Positions 24,220-36,160 of a DNA stretch of 64,000 nucleotides are shown here, piece after piece. Both the position numbers and the translations under genes were made by a program. This DNA is from Strongylocentrotus droebachiensis. Taxonomy: Eukaryota; Echinodermata; Echinoidea; Camarodonta; Strongylocentrotidae. The notes under the pieces were generated by a model, which was not told the DNA's origin, searched no databases, and saw only the letters and a program-made list of their open reading frames with translations. Location: the NCBI GenBank assembly GCA_035222895.1, contig JAVYIG010001811.1, forward strand, positions 186,001 through 250,000, written 5' to 3'. The stretch's first letter is position 1. Each line of letters opens with the position of its first letter.

Positions 24220-27200
24220 ATCGAATAACAAATGACCATTTTCATGTTAATGGTTAATTGTGATTGAAACATTATCTGTTGGAGTCGTTCAAAACAGCAA
24301 ACAAACCACTTAAGTAAGTTTTGAAATTAGGCTCAATGTCTCAATTTCTATATAAATGGTGTATATGGTTAGATCGCCTTTGGTTTCACTTGTAACACTA
24401 TTGAGTGTAATGTTTAAATCAGAGACGTGGCATAAGGTGATTAGGCCTCTTGTAGAATGTATCTGGTGTCAGATCGACAATTGGATTAAGTTTTGTGCCT
24501 TTCATTTATGTGGTACTTGGTGATCCAATCCAATCCAAAAGATACTTGATATAGCGCCTTTTCCTTGCAGTTACAAGCGCTGCACACACGCATATTCGAT
24601 TAATTTTCCCGTTAATGTTGAGTTCCAATCGAGTGTATAGTGCACATCGGATCACTCGTGATAGCTCAGTCACACGCCTGCCGGAATACAAACTGACCCA
24701 AAACGACCGACTCCTGGCCATTAGGGGGAGTAATGCAATTATTTTGTTCCATAATATGTCAGTTTGGTACCCGCCTAGACTGTGTGACTGAGAAATTGGA
24801 CACACCCCTTATGCATATCATCTGTCAATCATTTAGTACATGTCAAACAAAATATTAAAACTTAAATTATCATCCTATCAAATGATGCTAAAAATAATAT
24901 GAACAAAGATAAATGTATCATTATCATGATCATCATGCAACACTTAAAGAAATGTGAAACTGGTTCTCCAATGGCGTAAGTAAAAAAAGAAAAAAGAAAA
25001 GAAAAAAGAAGATACAACTAAGAAGCTACACAAATTTCAAGCAAAAAGACTAACACGAATCATCTTGGGCTCTAATCTTTCTCAATCAGGTCAACATTAT
25101 TGTTGGTACATGTAATGTGTGTTCATTTACAAAGAAGCATGTTGAATTGCTTTAAAGGTGCGATTCATTGGTTAATTTTCTCTCATCTCGAATCATACGA
25201 TATACCTAGAAGCATATTGCATGTGCATTCAAGCGGCATTAGGAGCTTAACATCTCCCCGAAGTGTTTAAAACAATTATTTCCGTAATATGATTTAAGAA
25301 ATCATGTTGGCCCTCCTCGGCTTGCTCGAAAAGACCTCCCCTGCCATTAGATCCCTCAGATCTTTAATATTCTATGAAATAATTAAAATTCATATGATTT
25401 AGATGATTTACTTTTCTAATGGAAAGGCTTTTATAAGTTTTAAATATTTCTAGCAATCCCAATCCTTATAATAGACATGCCTACATCGTATTAAAAATGT
25501 TATCAATGAGTAATTTTGTTTTAAAGAGAGTAGTATTATTGAATATTTTTTTTTGTTAATAATAACAAAAGATTGCGTACCTCTCTGCCTCCTCTCTATC
25601 TCTTTCGACTGGTTTTAATTGTACTCCTGTTTGAGTCTAATATATTGTTTTCCGCTATCATATTGCTATCTGATGATTAAACAGTTATTAAAATAAACCT
25701 ACCAAACTACATAATACAATGAAATACTTGACTTAAAGTAGGGGAGTTTGATGTGGTGCACAATTGCACCCCTCTGTAAATAATTTAATAGTCCATGGTG
25801 ATCATGAATATCCATGTTTTTGCTTACCTCGGCAAAATGTTTGCTTTTACTAAATGGAAAAAATGACGGTGGTGGGTTGGATGAAATGGACATAATGAAC
25901 CAAGCAGAAGTGATCTATGATAATTTATGCTTCTTATCCTTCGTGTGCTTGACCTATAATCTAAAAATCACTTGGCAAACTGAGTCCAAAGTTCGACTTG
26001 TTTCACGTGTATTATAGGCAATGGCGAGCTTGCAACCTATTTTGATCAAATTACGGTGGGTGAACTTTCAAAAGTCAATGGGACATGAGTGTTCAAATGA
26101 AAGAGCTAGTGATAACGTACGTCGGGTGGATGTGCTTTTCGTTTAAACAAAAAATGATTTTTTAACGATTTGGGGGGTAAAATTCCATAGGCTAACATGT
26201 TAGGCTGCTGAATCTGACGATAGGGGGCGTTGTCAAATGAGACTAAACGGAGCTATATGTTTGAGTATTATGTCACTATCCCTCTCTGATGGTATTTATT
26301 TCTCTCAGTAGATATATATTTTGTATTGTATTTTGTTTGAAGGAGTTTTATCTACTTGTCGTTTTTTCTTCTATCTTATAGCTCTTATTATTACCTCTCT
26401 GACGTTAACCCTTTGCTTTCTTTTACCCGATTATGCATACTCCCTTCATACCATCACCTTTACATGGATATTGGCAGTCTAGAACAGTTTACATCGTGCC
26501 TTAAACCTTATCCCTATGATCTAAAAGCCTGAAACTTTAAATGCCTTTTAAAAATGGTGTTATGTAAGATATCATCGTCATCATTATCATTTTTATATCA
26601 GGGTAGATTAAAACAATTCGTATTTTTGAATTTCAATAATTTACCCATGATTGAGAGAGCCTAAGTATTATACACAACGTTGGTATAAACAAACTTTACA
26701 AAAACACCATAAAAATATCGAAAAAGCAGCACTTCTCGATATTAAACCCGTTTCGTGGCACTGTAAAGACATTATAACCTAACACATTTGCTCTCTAACA
26801 GGGTTGGTTGATCATGAGAGGATTATCCTTCTTTTAAAACGGTAAAAGTGCACCCTTTCAGGTTTCATATTTTACCCTTCAATAACTACAATTGAAATGG
26901 GGTGTTAATCGTGAACAGCATTTTGGGAGTGATAGGCCTACTAAGTTAAACTCATGACGCACAACACAGTTGAATACAAAGACGCAGCGGTAAGAAAAGA
27001 TAAGAAATTGAACATGTTGAATATATCAAATTGTGATTTTTGGATATTTTATTGAGCATAATATTTAAGAAAGCAATTATATATATATATATATACAGAT
27101 AAGAAGGTTGAGCCCAAAACCTTTATATCAAATTTACTTGTTTTTTTTAACGATGAATTCCTCAACGGATTACACTAAAAGCTCTGACTAGCTCTCAAAC

Positions 27201-28517
27201 TCAGTTGTCACGTTTCCAAAACAATCGCCGTTTAACAAAGTTTTGCCATTTATATATCGATACAAGAGTATTTGTAATGAAACCAGAAGTTACATTATTA
27301 ATTAGCCTCTCATTCGGCCTCGTTAAGATTCTATGAGTACTTTCCGATACTATATACACACAATTAATTAATTTCTTGTCGGTTGAAATAGAGACATATC
27401 GTTTTCTATTATAACCATAAAAACAATAGATTGAAATTCACTGCGACTATGTATGAGGAAACATCGGGGAAATATCACACCACAAAACCAGGATTTATCA
27501 AAGGTTATTAATACGTGATTGTGTGATGTTTACCCATTCATCTTTGAATAGACCCTTTATATTGTTGATGCCAAATACATTGACTACATAAATCACTACA
27601 TTTACACATAACTTTCGTGTTTTTTTTTCTTTAGACAATGGGACGTACTTGTAAGGCTACATCTATACATAATACACCTGGGCTTATAATCCTAAACCTT
27701 ACATAGCCTAGCTGGCAACTAACTACATGTAAAGCCTATGTGGTTAGTTGAAAATTAGCTTAGTAAGATTTTATGAATATGGACCCTGATCAATGGAAGC
27801 TTGTATTAAGATAATTATATGACTATAATGAGTAGGTAGCGCTACAATTTGAGAGAAATTTGTATGTCATTCTCGTCTATTCACAATCATGATAATGGTT
27901 ACAAAAAAGTACTTAGAATATGACCACAATGTGCAGATAATAATTAACTTAGCAAGTATTTATACACATACTCAACACACACACGCTCACACCCCATACA
28001 CGCACACACGTACACGCATACATTCGCACGCACACACCCATATTTGGGTGATTTTTGTTACGGTGATCTGTCGAAGTACACACTACACCTGAAAAGCTTG
28101 ACATATTATTACAGACAAATAACAGCTACCCTACAGAAGCAATCAATATATAAATGAAGTTTCACTTATAGCATCTGTTCTTATATTATTTGCATACAGT
28201 AAGAATCTTGTATAATTCTTGGTCGTTTTATTCAGCTAAGTGTAGGTAACAAATTTTATGTAACACAATTTCCCACTTACATTGAAAACACAACAAGAGC
28301 ATAGCTATATTTAAATTTAAAAATATTTCGCTATCATTCAGAGGGTTTGTCCTTTAATATGTTAATACTCAATATTTAGTTCAGGCAAAACTGTACGTAA
28401 AACCTACTCGAATTGTCTTTTTTTTTTTCGACAGAGAAAATGTTTATAAGTAATGTATTTTTCCTAGACAGATAAGATTAAAGAAGACACACACAATGAC
28501 AAAAGACAATGAGTTCT
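24220..28517. other. Intergenic D-E: duplicated block 1, non-coding
   Basis: Homologous with many gaps to about 54840-58732. Shared landmarks are TTTTGTGCCTTTCAT, GACACACCCCTTAT, ATACCATCACCTTT and GGCAGTCTAGAACAG (GACAGTCTAGAACAG in the copy). Contains a GCGCC/GCGCTG short-element tail at about 24540-24590, a TA run at about 27079-27096 and a CA-rich repeat at about 27975-28040. No gene supported. Confidence 0.6.
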
Positions 28518-30605
28518 TCATGAAAAAGAATGAGCGGGTGCATTAATATACAGTTCTCCACCATCCATCAATTCGTCATTGGGATTAGCAATCATGTTAC
28601 CAAAGAAGTCAGTATGGTTCAGGATCAGGGGTTCTGAGCCATGTTCTAGAACGAAAGTGTCTTGACCGGAGTTGCGACCGAGGTAGCTACCGGAGTTGGT
28701 ACCTGGCCCCAAAGAGGTGGTTTTGTTGGTCTTTCGGCTCATGTCCGGTTTGGTGTACAATGCATCTACATCTGCATTTTGTTGTGATCTGCCTGATTTA
28801 AACGAAGCAGACGTCGTTGATGCACCCTTATCGAAGTAATCCTTGGAAGATGAATGGGGATATTGGAAAGACGATGCATGTAAAGGCCGGTATTCTTTAG
28901 AGGTGCCTTTGACATCGTCAACTGAACAATACGCAGTGTCCAGGTATGGCGCACTAGCAAGATCATGTCTTATACGCTTACCAGGGTTTGTGTCAAAACC
29001 AGTGGTGGTGCATCCGATGGTACCTTTATGATCTTCACGATCCGAAGTGTTATTAGTAGGGCGATGAGCAAAACAACTGCTCTCATGCTCTACATGTTGG
29101 CGCTGCGAATGTAGGCTTGGAGGTCCATCCTGTTTGTTTGAAATGAGAGCCTTTCTGACTTGGTTTTGTTTGTGTTTTCCCTCACCTATTAAACACTGGA
29201 GAGCAGTAGCTCCTCGAAGGTCAGAATCCCGACAGCTTTGAAGCTCTTGTAATTGTAAGTTCCCAGTATTTTCAGACTGTGTACGAGTATCACCAATCGC
29301 TACCGTGGATTCGATTTGCATAGCATCATTTATCTCTTTCTCAAAGTGGTGTCGATATTTTCTTAAAACCATATAGTAACAGTTGACGGAGCCAGTTACC
29401 AGGCAGAATATCAAAGAAAGCACTAATATTGCCCAAATCCAAGTCGAGACTTTATTCGTTTTTGAAGCCTCTGGCGTCACAGTAATTTCTATCCTGTCAG
29501 TATTATCGGGCATCGTGCTCAAGTCTAGATTTTCTTCCGGATATTGTACGTCTTCGTCAGTGTTACTTACCTCAAAAGAGATCTTTTCACACATTAAATT
29601 ATCATTAGAATTGTTACTTCCTTCAGTTCGGCCTAATGCTGACAGAGAAATGTTGTACTGTTTACCTTCTACAAGATTAACATTTTCAATGCTATGCAAT
29701 AACACTGTGTTGTTTCCACTCTGTACACCGCAGAAGAAAGAAAAGTGACGTCCCACATGGGTAAGGTATAACTTGTCAGTAAGAATGAGTGGAATAAAAT
29801 TGCTACCATTATTGTACCAAAACTTGATAGCGTCAGCTCCTTCCGTGGTGCAACATTCAAACACAGAACGCAGAGTTTGGTTTCGTATTGGAAGAAATGT
29901 ACACGACTTATTGACACTTCTTCTGCTATTAGAAATAAGACACATGCTCGGCACAACTCGATTATCATGTACGTTTTCAAGAGGAAGGTAAACGCTGAAT
30001 GTTTTGGTTGAATTAAAATCGCCATCAATATTCATCTCCGTAGTCTCATACTCATATACAACCTGATTTCCTGCCAAAAGTTGTACTTGATACTCTAAGT
30101 TGACTTGCACCCACTCACAAGACATCTGTACTCTTCGAATTTCTTGGTCAAAGAGGGTTGAACAGATTGGGGCTGTCCCTTCAATGGTAACATTGAAAAT
30201 TGCAATCGCGCAAAGCGATTGTTTGCCATAATTAATTTTAACGACGTGCTTTCCTGAATCACTCAGTTCAGTAAATGCAACAAACAAGTCGATAGCATTC
30301 TTTCCCGACTCTTTTGTCAACTTATAGCGTTCTCGATTAGCAGATGTATTGTCGATATTGTCCAATAGCCGATTGTCCAGTGTTATCCATTTTGCCCACA
30401 CTAATGATTGGTTCTCAGTCAATGGATCATTCAGAGCAAATCTCACAGAAACATTTCGTCCATTGACTGTTTCTAATGCTACTTCTTGCTGGTCGCCACA
30501 CCAGAATAAACCACCCTCACAAAATGTCATTTGGAAGACAGCTCGAAAAGTAATCAAAATTATTGGAGAGATTTTACATTTCAGCGCGAAACGAATTTGA
30601 GGCAT
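28518..30605 (-). CDS. Receptor E: intact three-Ig-like receptor with phosphotyrosine-type tail
   Basis: Intact, 695 residues from MPQIRFALK (five codons upstream are open but begin GTG). Signal peptide is about 1-30. Domain 1 has C36, W70, DSGKH at 116-120 and C132. Domain 2 has C148, C163, W165, C222 and C235. Domain 3 has C251/C252, W263, C292 and C339. Helix is about 388-411 and the cytoplasmic tail about 412-695. Tail motifs are TAYCSVDDV (Y559; fits the ITSM form TxYxxV), LYTKPDMSRKT (Y617; YxxP, a Crk-type SH2 site) and ELYINAP (Y686; YxN, a Grb2-type site). Compared with its duplicate J it lacks the YDDPR motif through an in-frame deletion. Motif functions come from vertebrate SH2 rules and are inferred here. 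Confidence 0.88.
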   Translation of the reverse strand: MPQIRFALKCKISPIILITFRAVFQMTFCEGGLFWCGDQQEVALETVNGRNVSVRFALNDPLTENQSLVWAKWITLDNRLLDNIDNTSANRERYKLTKESGKNAIDLFVAFTELSDSGKHVVKINYGKQSLCAIAIFNVTIEGTAPICSTLFDQEIRRVQMSCEWVQVNLEYQVQLLAGNQVVYEYETTEMNIDGDFNSTKTFSVYLPLENVHDNRVVPSMCLISNSRRSVNKSCTFLPIRNQTLRSVFECCTTEGADAIKFWYNNGSNFIPLILTDKLYLTHVGRHFSFFCGVQSGNNTVLLHSIENVNLVEGKQYNISLSALGRTEGSNNSNDNLMCEKISFEVSNTDEDVQYPEENLDLSTMPDNTDRIEITVTPEASKTNKVSTWIWAILVLSLIFCLVTGSVNCYYMVLRKYRHHFEKEINDAMQIESTVAIGDTRTQSENTGNLQLQELQSCRDSDLRGATALQCLIGEGKHKQNQVRKALISNKQDGPPSLHSQRQHVEHESSCFAHRPTNNTSDREDHKGTIGCTTTGFDTNPGKRIRHDLASAPYLDTAYCSVDDVKGTSKEYRPLHASSFQYPHSSSKDYFDKGASTTSASFKSGRSQQNADVDALYTKPDMSRKTNKTTSLGPGTNSGSYLGRNSGQDTFVLEHGSEPLILNHTDFFGNMIANPNDELMDGGELYINAPAHSFS

Positions 30606-30943
30606 GATAGAGGATTCCACACAATCTAATCTTGATATAGAAACGCTGGCCTTAGCACCAAGTCTTCAGCACAGTTATCAAAATATTTTCACGATCATAC
30701 TAAATGGAGTGTGGAAGCTCTTTCTCCGACGAATAGATTTGGAACTGAGGAGTGTGGAAATTAAGAAAATGAACCGTGTATGCTTATATCTTAAAGTATT
30801 TGAACGAATGGAAACGAAGGATATAAATAGTTTTTAATATCTATCGATGTCATCGATTCTTGATACGTGATATGATCACAAAGGCAATTGGCTGAAGGGA
30901 ATGGAGGTTCTGCTATGGTTCATAAAGACTCTTGTTTATGATA

Positions 30944-30953
30944 GGGCGGAGCC
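30944..30953 (-). promoter_or_regulatory. GC-box-like element upstream of E
   Basis: GGGCGGAGCC on the plus strand about 340 bp upstream of the E start. A second GGGCGGAG core lies at 31080-31087. Both are preserved upstream of J. Confidence 0.45.
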
Positions 30954-30959
30954 AGTGAA

Positions 30960-32015
30960 ATTAATGACTTTCTTCTTGTGAGATTGCTTACATCCTTTCG
31001 GGCAATTATGGCGATCAAATTTCCTGCCCGTCTTTCGTTTGGAAACTAACTTAGCAAACAAAAGAAGTGGTTTTGTGATGGGCGGAGTTCATGAATTGAC
31101 ATTAAGGCCATTTGCTGGTTTTCTTTAGTTTTGTACACTGACGAAGACAAACTTTAGCATCCTTCCCTCACCATTTCTTCTAAGCTTTGAAATGAATGAA
31201 GACATAGGGAATGAAACTAAAAGTTAATGATTAATTTGACAAACACTAATAAATCATTTCTCGAGCCTTCTCATCTGATGTAAAGGAATTAAACCTCGTG
31301 CTGAAAATTAATCGTCTTCTCAATGACGGAAGAAGAATATTTACGATGACGTCCGATAGACTTTGAGCTAAGAATGGACCTTACAGGAAATAATCTTTTT
31401 AACAAGACTCGCATTTGATTCTTCATATTTAATTATGAACGAGATTGTTAAAACGTTTAAAATAACCTTCATAACTCTTTTCTTTTTAGCCAATATCCCA
31501 CGGAACGATTTATGTTACGCACATCTGTGGAATAATAAACATAATGCAATTTGATTAACGCAGCGAGATTGAATATTCTTTTATCCAGGATTCCTAATTG
31601 ATTAAATCATATGCTAAAACAAAATGTTAAGCTTGCTAATGTGTTCGCTTGTGTGGTACATTCAATGGTGGAACAGTTGCATGTAGCAGATTATCGCGTC
31701 TGTTATCGACAAAGTTTGTTACTGGCTATATAATATGACCTAATATTAAAATGTAATATATCCTATGTCTTTATATATCAAAGGTTATATTATTTCACCA
31801 GCTTCACACGCTATTGACGATGAAGACCATTATGTACATGTAAATGCAGAAATTAATTATAATTATTATTTTTTCCTTCGTATTACTTCTCTTGTTATAA
31901 TTACAACATGTGTATCCATCATCCATCTGTTCAAAATATCCATTTGTGAAAAAGAGACTACTAAACCAAATATATATGTTTACTCAATAGTAAAAACAGA
32001 CGTCTTAGGATGTTC
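30960..32015. other. Intergenic E-F, highly conserved in block 2
   Basis: Nearly identical by eye to about 61260-62268. One 120-base stretch (31021-31140) differs at two positions from its copy. It holds the site (ATATATAT near 31971-31978) that is filled by a MITE in block 2. No gene supported. Confidence 0.7.
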
Positions 32016-32019
32016 TCGT

Positions 32020-34205
32020 TTAATAAAATGAGTGGACAGATGTGTTCATGTATAAATCGTCATCATCTTTAGATGAATCGATGGCATTTACAGCGCTGTT
32101 GCCGTAAATGAGATCACTATTATGGAGAGGTGGGTCATCTAAACTTCCAGTTGGAAGAAGAATGTCTAAGCACAGTTCTTTCTCCACATGGCCGGCACCC
32201 AAACAAGTGACCCTTGTTCGATCAGAAAGACCCTTGTCTAATACAGGGACTGATTCAAGAGGTTGATTTGGGACGCCGACTAACTTCTTGGTCTTCCGGT
32301 TCATGTCAGGTTTGGCGTACAATATTTCCACATCTGATGTCGGCCCTGTAACATTGTTCATTGATGAGTTATCTTTTTTGATCTTCGTCTTAGCGCATTG
32401 AAAAGGTGTATTCTCGACACGAGTTCCCCCATCAAGTGAAGTGCCCTGGTAACCGGGTTTTTGGACGATCCATGTTGCAGTCTTTACTGCTTCTGGTACA
32501 ATGTTCCCATTTGCAGGAATGTCATTGGTGTCATTGATGTCACTTACAGAACAGTATGTGCTGTCGAGACTTTGCGCAACAGCCCCTGAAATATTTGCCC
32601 TTGTATTTCCTTTCTCGGTCCCGCTCCCCGTGACTTCCCCACGCGTTTCCTTTACACCATCTTCACCTCCTCGTTGTCCAGGATGATGAGTTATGTGGAC
32701 TTCGTCCTTATATACACATCCACGTCGGAGAGGGAGTTCTGGCGGACTGTCCTGATGTTCGGGATTATGTATCCGAGGCCTACGTAGAGGAGATCTGTGG
32801 ACGGCGATACCGCCGTGTTCAGGATCTATCCCATTCGCCGAAGTGCGAGATGAGAAGGTCGCCGCGTCAACTGACTCTCCATCATCTACCGATTGAATTG
32901 CGTTAATGCTGATTCCATGGAACCGCTCTCTTTTGACTCGATATTGATACTTGATCAAAAATCCGTTGTTACATTTGCCAAAGCAGATAACTATGCTGAA
33001 CAGCAATGCAATCACCGATGCTACTCCTATGTAGATAAAAGCTTTCCCATTGTTGTTGTCCATATCAGTCGTATTCCTCACTGCACTCACGACACAATTT
33101 GACGAGGAGCCATTTTCTTGAGATTTCGAAAAAGTCGAAGGAGCTTGTGTTGTTGTTGAAATAAGAGATGGAAGTGCAACAACTGAAGCATTAACAGTGA
33201 TCGTTAGACGTATTGCGTTGTCGGTGGAATCGTTTTCTTTGGCCGGGATTTCATGATGTTCAGCTAAAACTGAAATGTTGTAGCGCCTTTCTTGAAAATG
33301 TATAGTGATCATGCGATGGAGTTTCATCAAAGGGTGCGACACATCTTCCACACAAAGAAAAACTACGAACTCGCCTTCAGTTATTATGTACGATTTCATA
33401 GTACTGATTGGTGACAGACTTGTGTCAGCGTTGTCCCACCATACAAGAGGAATGGTCCCGTTCTTAGCACAACAATCAAATATTAACACGTCATCTTGGT
33501 GATGTTGAATAGTTTGATGTTCAATTGGAGGAAAAGTACACGTCTTGCGTTGCCCCTATTCGTCCTTTCATTAGATATTACGCACTTGTTTGGCACTCCC
33601 TTGATGCGTACTAAGTCTTGGATATCAGGGAACACACTGAATTTATGAGGCAATGTATAACGATTCGGAAAATTTACCATTGTAACCTCATGTTCATACA
33701 AAACCCGATTTTCCGCCAAAAATTGTGTCAGATCACCATTGATGCCTTGCAACCATTCACATGTCATCAACAGAGTCTGATTCTCTCTGCGCAAATATGT
33801 TGTACAGTTTGGACTTCCACTAACGACAGTCAATTCCAGTATCAAAGCTGTACAGATAACAGTTGCGCCATTAAAAAGTGTAATATGATAAGTTCCCGAA
33901 TCCCCCTCTTCAGCATGATGAATAATTAGTTCAAAATCCGTTTGGTTGAATCTGTTTTTTAACTTGTACCTTGAGCACATCTCACCAGTTGTCGATGCCG
34001 GCTCGATCCAATTAAATGTATCGTTTACGGATAATGGTTCCTTAAGACGAAAAAGAACCGACATGTTTTGATACTCAACAGCATGAACTGTTTCCCATCG
34101 GTAATTACATACATTGTATTCAGCAAATGACTGATTGATCAGAGCTTGCAGACAGAAAACGAATGATAACCCTTTCAAGAGGAGGCTACCAGGCATTCGT
34201 AACAT
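32020..34205 (-). pseudogene. Receptor F: three-Ig-like receptor with one frameshift in the ectodomain
   Basis: The start chosen is MLRMPGSLLL, where a good signal peptide begins; 60 open codons upstream lack one. Domain 1 has NVCNYRW, DSGTYH and ICTALIL. Domain 2 has MTCEW and VPNKC. Near 33547, at the end of domain 2, one base is missing relative to relatives. The next frame continues at once with TCTFPPIEHQ and LIFDCC and stays open through the helix (FIYIGVASVIALLFSIVICF) to the C-terminus. The tail has an SH3-type PPELPLRR, STYCSVSDI, ILYAKPDMNRKTKK, IYGNSAV and LYMNTS. It is either a recently broken gene or an assembly error, because everything on both sides is open. K is the block 2 copy. 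Confidence 0.7.
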
Positions 34206-34419
34206 TTTGAAGAATGGGAGATTTTTGTTTAACCTTTGAAGAAACAGATTCCACATAATCTTGATAACTACGGACTGAGCTATTATCGAATCTCGCAAGA
34301 TCTGATAACCTCGAGCTTCTACCGGCCAGTTTGATCTCCAGGTAGAATAAACATAAATGCACCTGGTCTTGAAACTGCAAGACAATGCATTGCGTGATTA
34401 AAATAAAGAGCACTTGACC

Positions 34420-35165
34420 ATGATAGTGTTATCTAAACAGAATTGATCAAGTTTCTTGAAGACCACAATCAGATCATGCATTTTGTTTTTCTTTCCGGAG
34501 TCTGAAGTGGATTCTTTTGAGAGACTATCTACTACACTTGAAGCAATAACTCATCTTGTGGTGGGACTTGACATGTAGTTGAAAAATAATTATAACATAC
34601 CATGAACATTTCTTTGATTGATTTGCTTACATCTTGAGGTCTAAAGCTTTCTAGTTCTGCAGTGAAAGAAACTCAGGACATCTTATCACAAAACCGAAAT
34701 CGTCTCGATTTTTTTCTCGGAATTGATAACCTTGCCACCGAATTAATCAATCTTTTACTACCTTTCTTAATATGTAATTTAAAAACAATAACAATATAAA
34801 CGACATATTTTGGCATAATCCTTTCTATATTCGAATAGAGCTTCTTTGTGAAAATGGTTACACAGATCATACAAATCGATTGTAATTTTATCTGTTGTGC
34901 CAAATGGCCTATACAATTTTGTAAGTGCCACTCTTCGATACAAAACAAAATGGTGCAAATTTTACTCTCATATGGGGAGGGGAGATTTTAAAGACAAATC
35001 GCTTCCTCAAAAGATGCAAACGAAAGCCAGAAAAAATGTGTCATCATGCACAAAGGACGCATACCCTCCAGTACATAATATGCCAATGATTTAAATTGAT
35101 TTTTGGAATGTGTTTTTCGACCATTCCGTGCAGAACTAGAAAACAAGAACATTAGCATTAACACC
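34420..35165. other. Intergenic F-G, left part
   Basis: AT-rich, no gene supported. Short frames on either strand show no signal or family similarity. Confidence 0.4.
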
Positions 35166-35169
35166 TTAA

Positions 35170-35903
35170 AGGAAACCTAAACTTCAAAGAATAGGTGTAG
35201 GTATTCTGAAAAATGAGATGTATTCCTGCCCTTTGATGTACAATATTCCTTACGAAAATGTACAAGATATATATAAATGAAGATATTCTTGGCATGATGT
35301 GATGCCTTTCAGCATGATATGGGCGCAGCCATTTTCTTGAAAATGTGACGTACGTGTTGAAGTTGTACATGTATCATGCACCAAGCTTTAGTTGGAAAGA
35401 ATTTTTAAATCAATAACGAAACCTTTACTTTTCAATACAAAAAAGTAATAACTGAGATGATAGAAATTATATTAGGTGAAAAATAAATAATAGGGGCACA
35501 ATTGTTACAAAATTCATTTATAAATACTACACTATAGCGGTTGACGAATCTATTTCGTTTATGAGAAACCTTCAACCCAGAAGAGCACTAACTAATTTAT
35601 GCAATTTGCGTTCTTGCAATTATAGTACAAAGGGTAATAGCAGGTGAATGAAATGCTTTATCACCACACACGTCTGGGAAAGAAGCATCCATAAATTTGA
35701 ATACATTTACTTGATAAACGACTTCGCATAGTACGTCACATTATCAAGAAAATGGCGATGCCCATGACGTGCTGAGAAACTGTACTTTATTTTTGCTTTA
35801 TACCTTTCTCATACACTTTGGTGGGGAATCTTGTAGATTTATGGGCAATAATATAATAAATCTCTCAGAATAAGTAAAGTTATTACTGGGGGTTCGGTTT
35901 CCT
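35170..35903. mobile_element. TTAA-flanked fold-back MITE (~734 bp)
   Basis: Flanked by TTAA on both sides (35166-35169 and 35904-35907). The ends are AGGAAACCTAAAC and GTTCGGTTTCCT. Deeper inverted arms are visible: TGGGCGCAGCCATTTTCTTG near 35320 pairs with CAAGAAAATGGCGATGCCCA near 35745, followed by ATGTGACGTAC and GTACGTCACAT. So the element can fold on itself over about 190 bp per side. No coding frame. TTAA flanks are the piggyBac target, so a piggyBac-type non-autonomous element is the best guess. Confidence 0.65.
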
Positions 35904-36160
35904 TTAACATCTTTAACTGCCTGTTGTCCTTAATCTGTTGATGAATTATGATACTGACCAGTAATACAGGTATAGCGGAAAGGAAGAAAAAACTTAAAAC
36001 AATCAAATCCGTTCATAATAATAGCATTAAAAAGATAGGGTTACAAATTTCATTTGATATGTGCTTCACATTGTAAAATTGGTCTAAAATCAGTATAAGA
36101 TTGAAAACAACGTTACTGCAAAACAAATAATAAGATGCAGAAAGTTATGCACACGATCAC

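Noticed and set aside
31765-32031. Plus-strand frame of 88 codons with a copy at 62060
   Set aside because: Lies in DNA that is near-identical between blocks and runs antisense into the end of F; the copy in block 2 changes ending at the MITE. No domain or signal features that vary as a protein would.
33483-33560. Intron at the F frame change
   Set aside because: The two frames abut within the domain 2 end and relatives are continuous there; one missing base explains it without splice sites.
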